A stretch of DNA of 6,913 nucleotides, taken from contig VBCJ01000148.1 in the NCBI GenBank assembly GCA_005884335.1, positions 1 to 6,913 of the forward strand, read 5' to 3'. The DNA comes from Betaproteobacteria bacterium. GTDB taxonomy: Bacteria; Pseudomonadota; Gammaproteobacteria; Burkholderiales; SG8-39. How positions within the stretch are numbered: the stretch's first letter is position 1; each line of letters opens with the position of its first letter. The notes under the pieces were generated by a model that was given only the letters and a program-made list of their open reading frames with translations, made no database searches and was not told where the DNA came from. A program made the position numbers and the translations under genes. Shown here one piece after another: positions 6,507-6,913 of the stretch.

Positions 6507-6913
6507 AGCGCTCGTGCCGAGCCGCTCTTTTCGCGTTTCTCGTCGTCGCGACGGCCGCCTACGCGCAAGGCTCGTCCAGGACGCATTTCCTCATCGCAAG
6601 ACCCGGGATGCCCGACCCGAATTTCCGGGAAACGGTGGTCCTGGTCACCCACGAGGAAGGCGCGGAAGCAACCGGCGTCATCATCAACCGGCCGACCAAC
6701 CGCTCGCTCGCCGAAATGTTGCCGAGCGAGCGCTTCAAACCCTTCAAGGAGCCGATATTCTTCGGCGGGCCCGTGGCGCCTCAAGGCTTGTTCGCCGTAT
6801 TCCAAGCTGACAAGTTTTCCGGCGCGGCCGTGACGATGCTTCCGGGGCTGTACCTCGCGGTCGTGCCGGACTCGATCGACGCGCTGCTCAACAACCCTCC
6901 GCCGAAGATCCGC
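6503..6913 (+). CDS. Second UPF0301 (YqgE/AlgH) family protein with signal peptide, C-terminus beyond window
   Basis: The frame is open from the ATG at 6503 to the right edge, giving 137 residues. Its start overlaps the stop of the preceding paralogue (ATGA). The N-terminus is a convincing Sec signal peptide: K2, R3 and R6, hydrophobic core at about 7-17, and an AYA|Q cleavage site after residue 21. The mature part begins the UPF0301 fold: HFLIARPGMPDPNFRETVVLV (28-48) is very close to the canonical family N-terminus, then GVIINRPTNRSL (58-69), IFFGGPVAPQGLFAVFQ (85-101), and residues through 137. The matching region of the upstream copy is clearly related but well diverged, so this is an old tandem duplication and not a recent repeat. 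The final third of the domain lies outside the window, so completeness cannot be judged. Confidence 0.9.
   Translation, partial: MKRSCRAALFAFLVVATAAYAQGSSRTHFLIARPGMPDPNFRETVVLVTHEEGAEATGVIINRPTNRSLAEMLPSERFKPFKEPIFFGGPVAPQGLFAVFQADKFSGAAVTMLPGLYLAVVPDSIDALLNNPPPKIR

Overview
This is a high-GC, gene-dense bacterial window with strong G/C preference at third codon positions. Almost every gene junction is a 4-nt stop/start overlap. The gene families present (HyuA/HyuB, MmgE/PrpD, Tag, UPF0301/AlgH) suggest a proteobacterium, probably beta- or gammaproteobacterial. That is inference from gene content; no rRNA or other phylogenetic marker is present. I saw no mobile element, CRISPR array, tRNA or rRNA.

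Layout. Two divergent, apparently co-transcribed blocks meet at a 45-bp gap (5228-5272). Reading leftward (minus strand) are a hydantoinase A/oxoprolinase-type ATPase subunit (5227-3191), its partner HyuB (3194-1539), an MmgE/PrpD-family protein (1542-247), and the first 83 codons of a predicted exported protein (250 to beyond the left edge). All three minus-strand junctions overlap by 4 nt (GTGA, ATGA, ATGA), so translation is probably coupled. Reading rightward (plus strand) are a DNA-3-methyladenine glycosylase I (5273-5899), a UPF0301/AlgH-family protein with a signal peptide (5913-6506), and a second exported UPF0301 paralogue (6503 to beyond the right edge).

How the genes may work together. 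The minus-strand block looks like a catabolic module. HyuA/HyuB pairs use ATP to open or carboxylate small cyclic amide or carbonyl substrates, and MmgE/PrpD enzymes act on small polycarboxylates (dehydratases, decarboxylases, epimerases). The actual substrate cannot be read from the sequence. The plus-strand block joins an alkylation-repair glycosylase to two exported paralogues of a family that is normally cytoplasmic.

The points most worth a second look are: HyuB appears to lack, in frame, a conserved stretch of about 30-40 residues; the MmgE/PrpD protein differs from the classical active site at several positions; and there is a tandem pair of signal-peptide-bearing UPF0301 proteins. I did not find a clearly new defence or mobile system.
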